64,000 nucleotides of DNA from Sphingomonas psychrotolerans (GCF_002796605.1 NZ_CP024923.1:2645001-2709000), one strand, 5' to 3'; numbered from the stretch's first letter, positions 1 through 9,847 are shown. The notes: generated by a model not told the origin, from the sequence alone. Translations and numbers: made by a program.

Positions 1-653
1 ACCACCGCAGTGCCGGCCTTGGCGATGAAGGCCCCGAACAGCGCGATCAACTGCGTCATTGGCATGTGATCGAGGCTGACATTGTTGAGCACGGCGACCT
101 TGGGCCAATAAAGTGCGATCGAACCGTCGCTCTCGTCGACTTCGCTGACATAGGCGTCGCCCGCGCCGACCAGCGCGCTCGCGAACAGGGCTTGCGGAGA
201 GACAAAGTTCTTCATCACCGCGCCGTTCATCACCGTCGGGTCGCGCCCGCAGGCGTGGAGGATCCAGCCGATCATGCCCGTGACAGTGGATTTGCCGCTC
301 GTGCCGGCCACGCCGATCGATTGCGGCGCGGCGTTGAACAAAGCCGCGTTGAGTTCAGCGCGAGTCATCTGCGCATTGCCGAGTGCGGCGGCGCGAACCA
401 TGTCGGGCACGCTCGCCTCGATCGCGGCGGAGGCCACCACGACCTGCCCGGGCGAGACGATCCCGCTGCCGTCCTGCGGGAACAGCCCGACGCCACGGCG
501 CTTCAGATCGTCGAACTTGGCGGGCAGCCGGCCGGCATCGAGGCTGCGATCCGACCCGGCGACGGTCGCGCCCTGCCCGGCGAGGATCATCGCGAGGGGC
601 ATCATTCCCGACCCGCCGATGCCAACGAAGAAGTAAGATTTGCCGTCCTGCAT
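1..653 (-). CDS. Mur ligase (MurC/Mpl type), partial
   Basis: UDP-N-acetylmuramate ligase family, cytoplasmic; it joins an amino acid or muropeptide to UDP-MurNAc using ATP. Only the first ~217 residues are present and the frame runs off the left edge. The N-terminus has the MurC-type nucleotide motif GIGGSGM (residues 11-17). The central domain shows the ATP P-loop GTSGKST (117-123) and an EVDESDGS segment like the MurC EADESD motif. The start is ATG at 653, divergent from the LD-carboxypeptidase 41 bases away, and both genes fit muropeptide recycling. The P-loop differs from the usual GTHGKT, and without the C-terminus MurC cannot be told from Mpl. Confidence 0.85.
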   Translation of the reverse strand, partial: MQDGKSYFFVGIGGSGMMPLAMILAGQGATVAGSDRSLDAGRLPAKFDDLKRRGVGLFPQDGSGIVSPGQVVVASAAIEASVPDMVRAAALGNAQMTRAELNAALFNAAPQSIGVAGTSGKSTVTGMIGWILHACGRDPTVMNGAVMKNFVSPQALFASALVGAGDAYVSEVDESDGSIALYWPKVAVLNNVSLDHMPMTQLIALFGAFIAKAGTAV

Positions 654-694
654 GGCGTCGCGCTATCGGCGGTTTGAACGCAAGGGGCAAGCGC

Positions 695-1513
695 ATGCGC
701 ATCGGAGTGGTAGCACCGGCACGGACCGTCAGCAGCGAATCCTCGCTGCGGCTGGCGGCGTTCATGGCGCTCATCTACCCCGATCACGACATCGTGTTTC
801 ACCCGCAATGCTATCTCGAGGAGGGCCATTTCGCCGGCTCCGATGCCGTGCGCGCGGCGGCGTTCCTCGAATTCGCCAACGATCCGGCGTTCGACGCGAT
901 CTGGTTCGCCCGTGGCGGTTATGGCTCGAACCGGATCCTCGACACGGTGATGCCCCAGCTCAACGCCGCGGCGGGGCGCAAGACCTATATGGGCTTTTCC
1001 GACATGGGCTTCCTGCTCGGCGCGCTCTACGCCCGGCGGATCGGGCGTCCGGTCCATGCCTCGATGGCGAGCAGCCTCGGCAAGAACGACACCGGCGAAG
1101 CCGCGGGCTGGGCGCTGGGCTGGCTGATCGACAAGGATCGCCGCGCGCTCGAACCCAGCCTTGCCGACGGGCGTCCCGCGGCCGCCTTCAACCTCGCGAT
1201 CCTGACCACGATGATCGGCACGCCGTGGCTGCCCGACCTCACTGATCACGTGCTGATGATCGAGGAAGTCGACGAGCCGCTCTACCGGATCGACCGGATG
1301 CTGTTTCAGATGGCGCATGCCACCCAGCTCAAGGGCATCGCCGGGGTGCGGCTCGGCGCGGTCACCTCGGTGGTCGACAACGGCAATGATTTTGGCGAGA
1401 CGATCGAGCAGATCATCACGCGCTGGTGCCGCGACATGAAGGTCCCGTATCTCGGCCGCGCCGAGATCGGCCATGTCGAATTGAACCGGGTGGTGCCGTT
1501 TGGCGTCGCCTAG
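695..1513 (+). CDS. ldcA: LD-carboxypeptidase (S66 family)
   Basis: Muramoyl-tetrapeptide LD-carboxypeptidase, which removes the terminal D-Ala from recycled murein tetrapeptides in the cytoplasm. The 272-residue length is typical of family S66. The RGGYGSNR segment carries the nucleophilic serine region, and GHVELNRVVPFG near the C-terminus carries the catalytic histidine. The family's Ser-Glu-His triad is known; I identify the Ser and His regions from these motifs. ATG at 695 is chosen because AAGGGG lies 8 bases upstream and the residues before it are unlike the family. It is transcribed away from a MurC/Mpl-type ligase, a natural partner in peptidoglycan recycling. Confidence 0.9.
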   Translation: MRIGVVAPARTVSSESSLRLAAFMALIYPDHDIVFHPQCYLEEGHFAGSDAVRAAAFLEFANDPAFDAIWFARGGYGSNRILDTVMPQLNAAAGRKTYMGFSDMGFLLGALYARRIGRPVHASMASSLGKNDTGEAAGWALGWLIDKDRRALEPSLADGRPAAAFNLAILTTMIGTPWLPDLTDHVLMIEEVDEPLYRIDRMLFQMAHATQLKGIAGVRLGAVTSVVDNGNDFGETIEQIITRWCRDMKVPYLGRAEIGHVELNRVVPFGVA

Positions 1514-1820
1514 GGAGCAGTCATCCGCCTCGTGACAGGGCGACTCGATCGCGCCGCTAAAGAGGGGCTTCGGTGCGCGCCCAAAGCGGGTTTGACCGGC
1601 CTTAGCTTGACTCAGTTCACGGAAACGCGATTCATCTCGTAACATTCTCTCGCGATGCGGTGCGTTGCCGTGCTGTCAAAGAGCGGCGGGACGAGTCCCG
1701 TCGAGACGAACCAAGCAAGCGAAATCCTACATTGCAAGGGCTTTGGCGCCCGGCCGATGCTCGCGGAGAGGCCCCCTCCACCACTTCGTAGTCCCCTCCC
1801 CCGCTTCGCGAGGGAGGATT
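1514..1820. other. Intergenic stretch with palindrome
   Basis: No convincing gene. It lies between two convergent genes. The right end (about 1793-1820) holds an inverted repeat with CTCCC and GGGAG arms around a CGCTTCGC-like centre. This resembles the sphingomonad intergenic palindrome at 19328-19373 and could serve as a terminator for either neighbour. Confidence 0.5.
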
Positions 1821-2855
1821 TCAGCGAATGGCTCCGTTCTTCACCGGTACCCCGAAATCGGGCGTCCCGTCGGCGCGGTAATGCACCGGCTGGACCCGCG
1901 CATGCCGGTTGGGATCGAACAGCGGATCGCCCTTGATCTCGCGATAATCGCGTCCGTGATAGACCAGCAGGTCGCGGCCATGCTCGTCGACGACGAAGCT
2001 GTTATGCCCCGGGCCGAACACCTTGTTCGCCTCCGCCGTCGCGAACACCGGCACCGGCGCTTTACGCCACGACGCCGGGTTCATGATGTCGGCATCGGCG
2101 TCCGCAGTCAGCATCCCCATGCAATAGCGCGCATCGGTGGCGCTCGCCGAATAGGTCAGGAACAGCTTGCCGTTCCGCACGAGCAGCGCCGGCCCCTCCG
2201 CGACCTTGAACCCCTGCACTTCCCAATCGAGCGTCGGCACCGTCAGCCGCGCGGGCGGCGCAGCAAGCGTCGTCGGCGTCTTCAGCGGTGCCAGATAGAG
2301 GTTGGAGTTGGTCTCGATCCCCGGCTCGCGCTGCGCCCAGCAGATGTAGCGGACGCCACTATGCTCGAAAATCGTGCTGTCGAGAGTGAAGGTGTCCCAC
2401 GGCGTCTCGAACTGGCCGAGCAGCGACCAGTCGGTGGTGAGCGGGTTCGCGCCACGGCCCTGGAGGACATAGGTGCGGATATGGAATTTGTCGTCGCCAT
2501 TGCCCGCGGCGAAGTAGAAATGCCACGCGCCGTCGAAATGATGGATCTCCGGTGCCCAGATATAGCCGGCCATCTTGCCACTGGCCGGCCGGCGCCAGAT
2601 CACCGTCTCCGGTGCGTCCTTGAGCCCCGCCACAGTCCGCGCGCGGCGCAGCACGATCCGGTCGTATTCGGGGACGGAAGCCGTGAAGTAGAACCAGCCA
2701 TCATGGCGCAGGATCTGCGGGTCCGCTCGCTGGAGGATCAGGGGGTTGGTGATCTTCGCCTCCTTCGCCTGCGCGATGCCGGGCATTACCGCCCCGATGG
2801 TGACCGCCGCGCCTCCCGCGATCAATGCGCGCCGATTGATGATGTGGTTCCGCAT
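1821..2855 (-). CDS. Glycoside hydrolase family 43, exported
   Basis: Five-bladed beta-propeller glycosidase of family GH43, which acts on arabinose- or xylose-containing polysaccharides; the exact linkage cannot be read from sequence. The N-terminus has a Tat-like signal (NRRALIAGG, then a hydrophobic run ending AQA near residue 30), so it is likely periplasmic. The three GH43 acidic positions are visible: ADPQ (base Asp45), DSTIF (pKa-modulating Asp) and EGPALL (acid Glu). It has 344 residues from ATG at 2855. The frame stays open far upstream, but that part is antisense to thrS and was excluded. It stands alone between convergent ldcA and divergent thrS. Confidence 0.88.
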   Translation of the reverse strand: MRNHIINRRALIAGGAAVTIGAVMPGIAQAKEAKITNPLILQRADPQILRHDGWFYFTASVPEYDRIVLRRARTVAGLKDAPETVIWRRPASGKMAGYIWAPEIHHFDGAWHFYFAAGNGDDKFHIRTYVLQGRGANPLTTDWSLLGQFETPWDTFTLDSTIFEHSGVRYICWAQREPGIETNSNLYLAPLKTPTTLAAPPARLTVPTLDWEVQGFKVAEGPALLVRNGKLFLTYSASATDARYCMGMLTADADADIMNPASWRKAPVPVFATAEANKVFGPGHNSFVVDEHGRDLLVYHGRDYREIKGDPLFDPNRHARVQPVHYRADGTPDFGVPVKNGAIR

Positions 2856-2999
2856 GACATTCCTCAACCTGATCGGCTCGCGTCGCGCAAGTACAATCCT
2901 CAGACTATTCGCCTGAACTGGCCCTGAGCGCGCGCCTTGCCTATATCGCGCCTGCGCGGGCATAAGCCGCGCTCCTGACCCTTTTTCGAAAGAGATCCC

Positions 3000-5006
3000 G
3001 TGTCCGAGATGTTCCGTATCACGCTGCCCGACGGTTCCGTCCGTGAGGTAGCCCCGGGGACTACCCCGGCGGACATCGCCGCGGCGATCGGTCCGGGGCT
3101 CGCCAAGGCAGCCTTGGCCGCACGGGTCGACGGCGAATTGCGCGACATCGGCCGCCCGTTCGAAGGCGATTCGAAGCTCGCTTTGGTCACGTCGCGCGAC
3201 GAGAAGGACGCGCTCGAGCTCGCGCGCCACGATTATGCGCACATCCTCGCGGAAGCGGTGCAGCATCTCTTCCCGGGCACGCAGATCACCTTCGGCCCGT
3301 CGACCGATGACGGCTTCTATTACGACTTCGCGCCGAAGGACCGCCCCTTCACCGAGGAGGATCTGCCCGCGATCGAAGCCGAGATGCGCAGGATCATCGC
3401 CGCGGACGAGCCACTGATCCGCGAAGTCTGGTCGCGTGCCGACCTGATCGCGCGCTGGACCGCGCAGGGCGAGACCTTCAAGGCCGAATGGGCGCAGGAG
3501 CTTCCCGAAGGCGAAGAGCTGACGGTGTACCGCGCCGGCAAGGGCGAAGACGCGTGGCTCGACATGTGCCGCGGCCCGCATTTGGCCTCCACCGGCAAGG
3601 TCGATCCTAACGCGTTCAAGCTGACGCGCGTCTCGGGCGCCTATTGGCGCGGCGATCAGAAGAACGCGATGCTGAGCCGCATCTACGGCACCGGCTGGCT
3701 CAACAAGAAGCAGCTCGACGAGCACATGATGCGGCTCGAAGAGGCCGCCAAGCGCGACCACCGCAAGCTCGGCCAGGAGATGGACCTGTTCCATTTGCAG
3801 GCCGAAGCGCACGGCTCGGTCTTTTGGCACCCGCACGGTTTCACCATCTGGCGCGCGCTCGAGGCCTATATGCGCCGCGCGATCGACGCCGCGGGCTATC
3901 GCGAAGTGAAGACCCCGCAGGTGATGGACGCGCGCCAATGGGAGCAGTCCGGCCATTGGGGCAAATATCGCGAGAATATGTTCGTCATCCCCGACGAGGT
4001 TCCCAATGTCGAGGACGAGGGCCCGATCGTCTCGGACGACGCGCAATGGATGGCGCTCAAGCCGATGAACTGCCCGGCGCACGTGCTGATCTTCCGTCAG
4101 GGGATCAAATCGTACCGCGACTTGCCGCTCAGGCTGTACGAAAATGGCTGCTGCCATCGCAACGAGCCGCACGGCGCGCTGCACGGGCTGATGCGCGTCC
4201 GCCAGTTCACCCAGGACGACGCGCACATCTTCTGCCGCGAGGACCAGATCGTCGAGGAAGTGCAGGCATTTTGCCGGCTCGCTGACCGCATCTATCGCGA
4301 CTTCGGCTTCACTTATTCGATCAAGCTGGCGCTGCGCCCCGACAAGCGCTTCGGCACAGAAGAGATGTGGGACAAGGCCGAAACCGAGCTGCGCGACGCC
4401 GTGGTCCGCGCCGGTCTCGCTACCGACGAATATGGCTGGGAAGAGCTGCCCGGCGAAGGCGCCTTCTATGCGCCCAAGCTCGAATGGCATCTCACCGACG
4501 CGATCGGGCGCACATGGCAGGTCGGCACGATCCAGTCGGACCGGGTGCTGCCCGAGCGGCTCGACGCGTCCTATGTCGGCGAGGATGGCGAGCGTCACCG
4601 CCCGGTGATGCTCCACCGCGCGATCTTTGGCTCGTACGAGCGCTTCATCGGCATCCTGATCGAGCATTTCGCCGGCAAGCTGCCGCTATGGCTGGCGCCG
4701 ACCCAGGCCGTGGTCGCGACGATCGTCTCGGACGCCGATGAATATGCGCAGCAAGTCACCGACAAATTGCGCGCGGCGGGCATCCGCGTCGAGACCGATC
4801 TGCGCAACGAAAAGATCAACTACAAGGTGCGCGAGCATTCGGTGGCCAAGGTTCCGAACCTGCTCGTCGTCGGCAAGCGCGAGGCCGAGGAAGGCACCGT
4901 GGCGTTGCGCGTTCTCGGCAGCCAGGGGCAGCAGATGCTGTCACTGGACGAGGTGGTCGCCAAACTGATCGAAGAGGCAACCGCCCCGGATCTGCGCGCG
5001 CAGTGA
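3000..5006 (+). CDS. thrS: Threonine--tRNA ligase
   Basis: Cytoplasmic class II aminoacyl-tRNA synthetase charging tRNA-Thr. The 668 residues cover the N-terminal TGS domain (about 1-60), the editing and second additional domain (about 70-220), the catalytic core with the zinc-ligand motif MNCPAH, and a C-terminal anticodon-binding domain (from about 570). GTG at 3000 gives [15 protein letters not shown] at 3009 (MFRITLPDG) is an almost equivalent alternative. No T-box or other leader structure is apparent in the 144 bases upstream. An AraC-type regulator starts 8 bases after the stop, so the two are probably cotranscribed. Confidence 0.97.
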   Translation: MSEMFRITLPDGSVREVAPGTTPADIAAAIGPGLAKAALAARVDGELRDIGRPFEGDSKLALVTSRDEKDALELARHDYAHILAEAVQHLFPGTQITFGPSTDDGFYYDFAPKDRPFTEEDLPAIEAEMRRIIAADEPLIREVWSRADLIARWTAQGETFKAEWAQELPEGEELTVYRAGKGEDAWLDMCRGPHLASTGKVDPNAFKLTRVSGAYWRGDQKNAMLSRIYGTGWLNKKQLDEHMMRLEEAAKRDHRKLGQEMDLFHLQAEAHGSVFWHPHGFTIWRALEAYMRRAIDAAGYREVKTPQVMDARQWEQSGHWGKYRENMFVIPDEVPNVEDEGPIVSDDAQWMALKPMNCPAHVLIFRQGIKSYRDLPLRLYENGCCHRNEPHGALHGLMRVRQFTQDDAHIFCREDQIVEEVQAFCRLADRIYRDFGFTYSIKLALRPDKRFGTEEMWDKAETELRDAVVRAGLATDEYGWEELPGEGAFYAPKLEWHLTDAIGRTWQVGTIQSDRVLPERLDASYVGEDGERHRPVMLHRAIFGSYERFIGILIEHFAGKLPLWLAPTQAVVATIVSDADEYAQQVTDKLRAAGIRVETDLRNEKINYKVREHSVAKVPNLLVVGKREAEEGTVALRVLGSQGQQMLSLDEVVAKLIEEATAPDLRAQ

Positions 5007-5013
5007 GCGATCG

Positions 5014-5697
5014 GTGAGCCCGTGCGGCATCGGCCGGCACGCGGCAGGCGAGCGCCTGCCGCGGCACCGCCATGTCGAGGGCTATGTCGCGTTGGTGCTC
5101 GCCGGCGGCTATGAGGAAGCCGGCGACGATGGCCGCCTCGTCGCGCGACCGGGCACCGTGGTGATCCACGATCGCTGGGCTGCGCATCAGGATCGGTTCG
5201 CCAGCGGCGGCGCGCGAGTGCTCAACCTGCCCGCCTTGCCCGGCCTCGCCGGCGCGGGCAGCGTCGCCGATCCCGACGCCGTTGCCCGCGTGGCGGAACG
5301 CGATCCGCTGGCGGCCGCCGCGCTGGTCCGCGAGAGCTTCCGCCCCGACGCCGCGCGCGCAAACGACTGGCCCGATCTGCTCGCCGCCGCGTTGCGCGAC
5401 GCTCCTGCCGTCCCGATCGCCGCATGGGCCGAGCGGATGGGTCTCGATCCCGCCTCGGTCAGCCGCGGATTCGCGCGCGCTTACGGCGTCAGCCCCAAAC
5501 GTTTTCGCCTCGAGGCGCGCACCCGCCGCGCGCTGCTGGCGCTCGATCGCTGGCGGGGCAGCCTCGCGGCATTCGCCGCCGAGCACGGCTTTGCCGATCA
5601 GGCCCATTTTACCCGCTCGGTATTAGCGGTGACCGGCCATCCGCCCGCGCGCCTCAAGGCAAAGTCCGTTCAATCCGCGGAAGTCGCCATCCGCTAG
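5014..5697 (+). CDS. AraC-family transcriptional regulator
   Basis: DNA-binding regulator of 227 residues. The N-terminal ~110 residues form a small cupin-like sensor (RHRHVEGYVALVLAGGY, GTVVIHDRWAAHQ). The C-terminal ~90 residues are the double helix-turn-helix of the AraC/XylS family (RMGLDPASVSRGFARAYGVS, then HGFADQAHFTRSV). The start is GTG at 5014, 8 bases after the thrS stop. The ligand and target are unknown. The neighbouring exported putative metalloprotease begins only 9 bases downstream and is the most likely target or operon partner. Confidence 0.85.
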   Translation: MSPCGIGRHAAGERLPRHRHVEGYVALVLAGGYEEAGDDGRLVARPGTVVIHDRWAAHQDRFASGGARVLNLPALPGLAGAGSVADPDAVARVAERDPLAAAALVRESFRPDAARANDWPDLLAAALRDAPAVPIAAWAERMGLDPASVSRGFARAYGVSPKRFRLEARTRRALLALDRWRGSLAAFAAEHGFADQAHFTRSVLAVTGHPPARLKAKSVQSAEVAIR

Positions 5698-5706
5698 ACC
5701 GGGCGC

Positions 5707-6831
5707 ATGGATCGCCGCCTCTTCCTTGCCGCCACGCTCGGCACATTCGCTGCGCCCCGCGCCGTCGCCCAGACAGCGCCGATCACCCGCTGGAAGGTCA
5801 CCAGCTCGGAGGGCCATGACGCGATAGCTTTTCTCGGGCCGCTATCGGGCGAGGCGCTCTACCAGAAATTCTACGCCGAAGACGCCAAGGCCTTCCCGCT
5901 TCCTGATCCCGTGCGCAGCGAGATCGCGGCATTGTGGAAAGAGGCCGGCACCAGCGGCTTCGGCCTGCTCGGCCCGGTCCTCTCGAGCAAGATCTCGGGC
6001 ACCGACGTCTCCACGCTCGACGCCGTCATCGCCGCGCTCGCCGATCCCGAAACCCGCATCCGTCCCAGTCTCCGGCAGAGCCCCTATTGGGACGAAGCCG
6101 AGTGGAAATGGCTGGCCGCCAACGCGCCCCGCCTCGTCGCGGTGTTCACGGCGATGCGCGACGCGGATTTTCCCGGCTTCCGTAACGCGCGTTCAGGCGA
6201 GATCGCCTCGCGCATTCCCCAGCTCCAGCGCGATCTCGCGCCCTTCGATGTCGTCCGCCTGCAGCAGAAGCTTACCGGGCGCAGCTTCTCGCCCGAGATT
6301 GAAGTGGTGCTGCTCCAGTTCTGCAAGCCGCACGGGATCAAGGTGCAGGGGCAGACCTTCCTCCAGGCCGCTGACTGGAACCTCGCCATCACCGTCCGCA
6401 ACGCCGCGCACGAGATGCTCCACCCACCGATCCTGATGGATGGCGCAGTGGCGAAGGCCGCGCTCGCGGTGCTGGCCAGGGACCCGCTGATCCCCCGCAT
6501 CGTCCGCGAACACGATCCCAAATGGGGCTATACCAGCCTCGACGGCTATCTGAACGAAGACATGGTGCAGGCGCTCGACCAGTTGATCAGCGAGCGGCTC
6601 GGCGTCGCGCGCAACCCCGCCGATCGCTGGCGCGACAATGACGACGGCATCCACGTCCTCGCCGCCGGTCTCTACGGCATGCTCCGGCAGGACAGATGGA
6701 GCGACACCGGCGGCGCGATCGAAGCCTGGCTCGATCGCGCCACCCGCACCGGCAGGCTCTCGCCCACCAATTTGCATTCGGTGGCCGCGCGGATTCTCGA
6801 ACGGCCGATGGACAGGCTCTGGCCGCTCTGA
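5707..6831 (+). CDS. Exported putative HExxH metallopeptidase
   Basis: I do not recognise the family. This 374-residue protein begins with a twin-arginine-like signal (MDRRLFLAATLGTF, cleavage probably after AVA near residue 21). Residues 235-239 read HEMLH, the HExxH zinc-binding and catalytic motif of metallopeptidases. A downstream acidic helix (DGYLNEDMVQALD, Glu284) sits at the distance expected for the third zinc ligand of a gluzincin. Homologues may be listed as hypothetical, so the protease assignment is inference from motif geometry. It follows the AraC regulator by 9 bases and converges on a porin gene. Confidence 0.6.
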   Translation: MDRRLFLAATLGTFAAPRAVAQTAPITRWKVTSSEGHDAIAFLGPLSGEALYQKFYAEDAKAFPLPDPVRSEIAALWKEAGTSGFGLLGPVLSSKISGTDVSTLDAVIAALADPETRIRPSLRQSPYWDEAEWKWLAANAPRLVAVFTAMRDADFPGFRNARSGEIASRIPQLQRDLAPFDVVRLQQKLTGRSFSPEIEVVLLQFCKPHGIKVQGQTFLQAADWNLAITVRNAAHEMLHPPILMDGAVAKAALAVLARDPLIPRIVREHDPKWGYTSLDGYLNEDMVQALDQLISERLGVARNPADRWRDNDDGIHVLAAGLYGMLRQDRWSDTGGAIEAWLDRATRTGRLSPTNLHSVAARILERPMDRLWPL

Positions 6832-6846
6832 ACGCGCGCGCCGCGT

Positions 6847-7662
6847 CTAGAAGGCGGCCGAGACCGAAAACACCACCTGGCTTCCGGCAATGCTCGACCC
6901 GTCCTTGGTCGAGGAGAAATTGGGCAGCAAATACGCCGACTCGCTCTCGCTGATGTCGGTGTCGGTATAAGCCACACCGAGGGTCAGCGGAGTGCCGGCG
7001 ATCGCCAGATCCGCGCCGAGCATCCAGTCGAGATACTCCCCGGTCGGCGACAGGCTGGTACCGTTAGGGCCGAGGCCGGGATTGCCGTTCGAATAGCCGA
7101 CATGCCCTTTGAGCGTCAGCGGCGTGCCCTTCACGCCGGTCGAAAGATCGCCCCAGATGTAGAGATTGTCCTCGGACTGGCCGTTACTCTCCGGCGTCGC
7201 CGAGAAATTGCCGAGCGCTTCCTGCTTGGGCGCATAGGCGACTCCGGCGAGCGCAGTGACCGGGCCGAGCGATCCCGAGAGCTTCACATAGGGCTCGGCG
7301 AAATCGGTGTTCTGGAAGCCGCCCGGATACATGTACCAGGTCAGGCCGACGTCGAGCGTACCGCCACCGCCGATCGGGAATTTGTAGCCCGCATAAAGAT
7401 CGAGCTCCATGTTCGCGCCGCCGAACGTGCCCCAGCCGGCAAGGTTCGATGCCCAGACGCCACCGTAGAGGCCGCTCTCATGGCTGACGGTGAGGCCGCC
7501 CTGAACCGCCATTTCCTCGTCGGTCTGCGAGACGCCGCGGAAGCGATAGTCGGAGACGAGCGCGGCGCTGCCCGAGACGGTGATGGCCTTGGGCGGCTCT
7601 TCCTGCGCCAAAGCGGGCGTGGCCGAGCCGAGCAGCATGGCCAAAGCGAGACGTGTTTTCAT
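6847..7662 (-). CDS. TorF family putative porin
   Basis: Outer-membrane beta-barrel of the TorF/Gcw_chp family (271 residues). The signal peptide MKTRLALAMLLGSATPALA ends near residue 19. The mature start contains the family signature SGSAALVSDYRFRGVSQTD, followed by alternating amphipathic strands (GLYGGVWASNLAGW, ELDLYAGYKFPIG) and a C-terminal aromatic residue (VSAAF) typical of barrels. No substrate can be assigned. It is monocistronic, divergent from an acetyltransferase, with about 160 bases between the starts for promoters. Confidence 0.88.
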   Translation of the reverse strand: MKTRLALAMLLGSATPALAQEEPPKAITVSGSAALVSDYRFRGVSQTDEEMAVQGGLTVSHESGLYGGVWASNLAGWGTFGGANMELDLYAGYKFPIGGGGTLDVGLTWYMYPGGFQNTDFAEPYVKLSGSLGPVTALAGVAYAPKQEALGNFSATPESNGQSEDNLYIWGDLSTGVKGTPLTLKGHVGYSNGNPGLGPNGTSLSPTGEYLDWMLGADLAIAGTPLTLGVAYTDTDISESESAYLLPNFSSTKDGSSIAGSQVVFSVSAAF

Positions 7663-7821
7663 GTAGGACTCCCCCTCTTGTTTTGGGTGGTGGTCCCCTG
7701 CGGGCGGGATCGGGCCAGCCTCTGGGCGTGCGGGCTCCGTTCCAGCACTCTACGAGGTATCGCAAGAAATCCTGCCGGTGTGTAACGAAGTGTTGCTGCG
7801 ACGCAGCGAAGGAGGAAGACG

Positions 7822-8283
7822 ATGCGGATCCGCGAAGGCCGGCCGGACGACGTAGCGCGCGCGCTGGAGATCTGGCGCGCGGCGGTGGACGCGACGCATG
7901 GCTTTTTGACGCCGGCGGACCGCGCCGTGATCGACATCATGGTCGCGCAAGAATTCTTGCCCAACGTGGCGCTGTGGCTGGCCGTCGACGCCACGGATCG
8001 GGCGCTGGGCTTCCTCGTCATGGATGGCGCGATGATCGATGCGCTGTTCGTCGATCCCGCGGTGCACGGGCAAGGGATCGGCACTGCCTTGCTCGATCAC
8101 GCGCTCTCGCTAGCGCCCGATGCAGTGGTCGACGCGAGCGAACAGGCGAGCAATGCCCTGCCCTTCTACGAAGCGCGCGGATTCGTCCGCACCGGGCGCT
8201 CGGAAACCGATCCGCAGGGACGACCCTATCCGCTGGTCCATTTGCGCTATGCGGGGAGGATTAGAGTCTCTCCGCTTGCGTAA
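7822..8283 (+). CDS. GNAT family N-acetyltransferase
   Basis: Acetyl-CoA-dependent acyltransferase of the GNAT fold (153 residues). The acetyl-CoA-binding segment is VDPAVHGQGIGTALLDHA, and ASNALPFYEARGFVRTGR is the typical C-terminal substrate-side motif. The acceptor is unknown. ATG at 7822 follows a GGAGGAAG ribosome-binding sequence. It lies about 150 bases upstream of infC on the same strand, but nothing suggests a functional link. Confidence 0.88.
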   Translation: MRIREGRPDDVARALEIWRAAVDATHGFLTPADRAVIDIMVAQEFLPNVALWLAVDATDRALGFLVMDGAMIDALFVDPAVHGQGIGTALLDHALSLAPDAVVDASEQASNALPFYEARGFVRTGRSETDPQGRPYPLVHLRYAGRIRVSPLA

Positions 8284-8435
8284 ATCCCCCCTTGCCCCGA
8301 TATCAGAACTGTTGCGGCCGGGCATCGGCACGCGACAAATCGGCAGTTCGCGCGTTCTTCCCCTGTTCGGAACAGCGCGCGCGCGCTATCCTGCCGCACC
8401 AATTCGTGTGATCAACAAGTACAGGAGCAGTCCTT

Positions 8436-8981
8436 ATACGTCCTCCCATGTCCCGGCGCCCTCTGGCTCCGCCGCCGATGAACGGCCCGCGCTTCAATGA
8501 ATTCATTCAATCGCCCAAGGTGCGGGTGATTGATCAGGACGGCGAGAATCTCGGCGTGATGTACACGCGCGAGGCGATGGAGCAGGCCCAGTCGGTCGGG
8601 CTCGACCTTGTCGAAGTGTCGCCCAACGCCGATCCGCCCGTCGCCAAGTTCCTCGACGTGGGCAAGTATAAATACGAGGCCCAGAAAAAGGCCAACATCG
8701 CGCGGAAATCGCAGAAGACGCAGGAGATCAAGGAGATCAAGATGCGTCCGAACATCGACGATCATGATTATGATACGAAGATGAAGGCGATCCACAAATT
8801 CCTCGGCGAGGGTGACAAGGTGAAGATCACCCTGCGCTTCCGCGGCCGCGAGCTTTCGCATGGCCAGCTCGGCATGATCCTGCTCAAGCGCGTGCAGGAC
8901 GACACCGCCGAAATCGCCAAGATCGAGAGCTATCCGCGCATGGAAGGCCGCCAGATGCTGATGGTCATCTCGCCCAAGTGA
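8436..8981 (+). CDS. infC: Translation initiation factor IF-3, probable AUA start
   Basis: IF-3 binds the 30S subunit and checks the start codon. The N-domain ([18 protein letters not shown], then [15 protein letters not shown]), the lysine-rich linker ([18 protein letters not shown]) and the C-domain ([24 protein letters not shown]) are all intact. I place the start at ATA 8436: AGGAG at 8423-8427 is 8 bases before it but 20 bases before the first in-frame ATG (8448). Rare AUU-type starts are known for infC and underlie its autoregulation, so this is likely but not proven. From ATG 8448 the product is 177 residues. The usual rpmI-rplT partners are not downstream; a GH16 gene overlaps the stop instead. 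Confidence 0.93.
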   Translation: MRPPMSRRPLAPPPMNGPRFNEFIQSPKVRVIDQDGENLGVMYTREAMEQAQSVGLDLVEVSPNADPPVAKFLDVGKYKYEAQKKANIARKSQKTQEIKEIKMRPNIDDHDYDTKMKAIHKFLGEGDKVKITLRFRGRELSHGQLGMILLKRVQDDTAEIAKIESYPRMEGRQMLMVISPK

Positions 8982-9847
8982 TGTGCTGGCGAGGGCTGCC
9001 GCTTGCGGCCCTCGCCGCCCTCCTCCCGGCCGCCGCTTCGGGGCAAACCGTCCATTCCCCTCCGATCACTGCCGGCACCAACGAGAAGCTCGTGCTTCCC
9101 GACGGCTATCGCCAAGTGTGGGCCGACGAGTTTGACCGCCCCGGCCTGCCCGATTCTAAGAAATGGGCGTACGACACCAGCCGCAACAAGCTCGGCTGGT
9201 ACAATGAAGAGCGCCAATATTACGCCGCTGAACGGCCCGAGAACGCGCGAGTCGAGAATGGCCGCCTGATCCTCACGGCGCGCAAGGAACGCCTCTCCGA
9301 CAAGCCCGATTTCGGCGGACAGGACTTTGCCTCGGGCAAGCTCGTCACCAGCGGCCTCGCCCAGTGGAAATACGGCTTCATCGAAGTGCGCGCCAGGCTC
9401 CCCTGCGGGCGCGGGATCTGGCCGGCGATCTGGATGCTCGCCTCGGACGGCAGCGCCGGCTGGCCGGCGATTGGCGAGATCGACATCATGGAGCATGTCG
9501 GCTGGGACCCCGGCCGCGTTCACGGCACCGTCCACACCAAGGCCTATAATCACGTCGCAAAGACCCAGAAGGGTTCCAGCGTCATGGTGCCCGATGCCTG
9601 CACCGCGTTTCACAACTACCAGCTCGACTGGAACGCGGATCGCATCCTGATCGGCGTGGACGGCCACGCACATATGCGTTTCGACAACGACCATAAGCGC
9701 GATCCCGCGACCTGGCCCTTCGCCAGCCCCGAATATCTGATCCTCAACGTCGCGGTCGGCGGCTGGGGCGGGCAGAAGGGGATCGACGACGCGGCATTCC
9801 CCGCGACGATGGAAGTCGATTACGTCCGGGTGTGGCAGAAGCGCTGA
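8981..9847 (+). CDS. Glycoside hydrolase family 16, secreted
   Basis: Endo-beta-glucanase/galactanase-type enzyme of clan GH-B, with laminarinase-like the closest look. A Sec signal occupies residues 1-22. The catalytic signature EIDIMEH (166-172) gives nucleophile Glu166, Asp168 and acid/base Glu171. WAGL/IWPAIWML-type and VGGWGGQKGID strands are typical of GH16. ATG at 8981 overlaps the infC stop (TGATG), suggesting translational coupling; a GTG three bases earlier is also possible. The 3' end overlaps the convergent AraC gene by 28 bases. Polysaccharide specificity cannot be decided from sequence. Confidence 0.9.
   Translation: MCWRGLPLAALAALLPAAASGQTVHSPPITAGTNEKLVLPDGYRQVWADEFDRPGLPDSKKWAYDTSRNKLGWYNEERQYYAAERPENARVENGRLILTARKERLSDKPDFGGQDFASGKLVTSGLAQWKYGFIEVRARLPCGRGIWPAIWMLASDGSAGWPAIGEIDIMEHVGWDPGRVHGTVHTKAYNHVAKTQKGSSVMVPDACTAFHNYQLDWNADRILIGVDGHAHMRFDNDHKRDPATWPFASPEYLILNVAVGGWGGQKGIDDAAFPATMEVDYVRVWQKR

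Noticed and set aside
2856..4667. Upstream extension of the GH43 frame
   Set aside because: Antisense to thrS; the Tat signal peptide sets the true start at 2855.
8365..8377. CTGTTCGGAACAG dyad upstream of infC as a LexA box
   Set aside because: Alphaproteobacterial LexA sites are direct GTTC-N7-GTTC repeats; this short dyad does not match.
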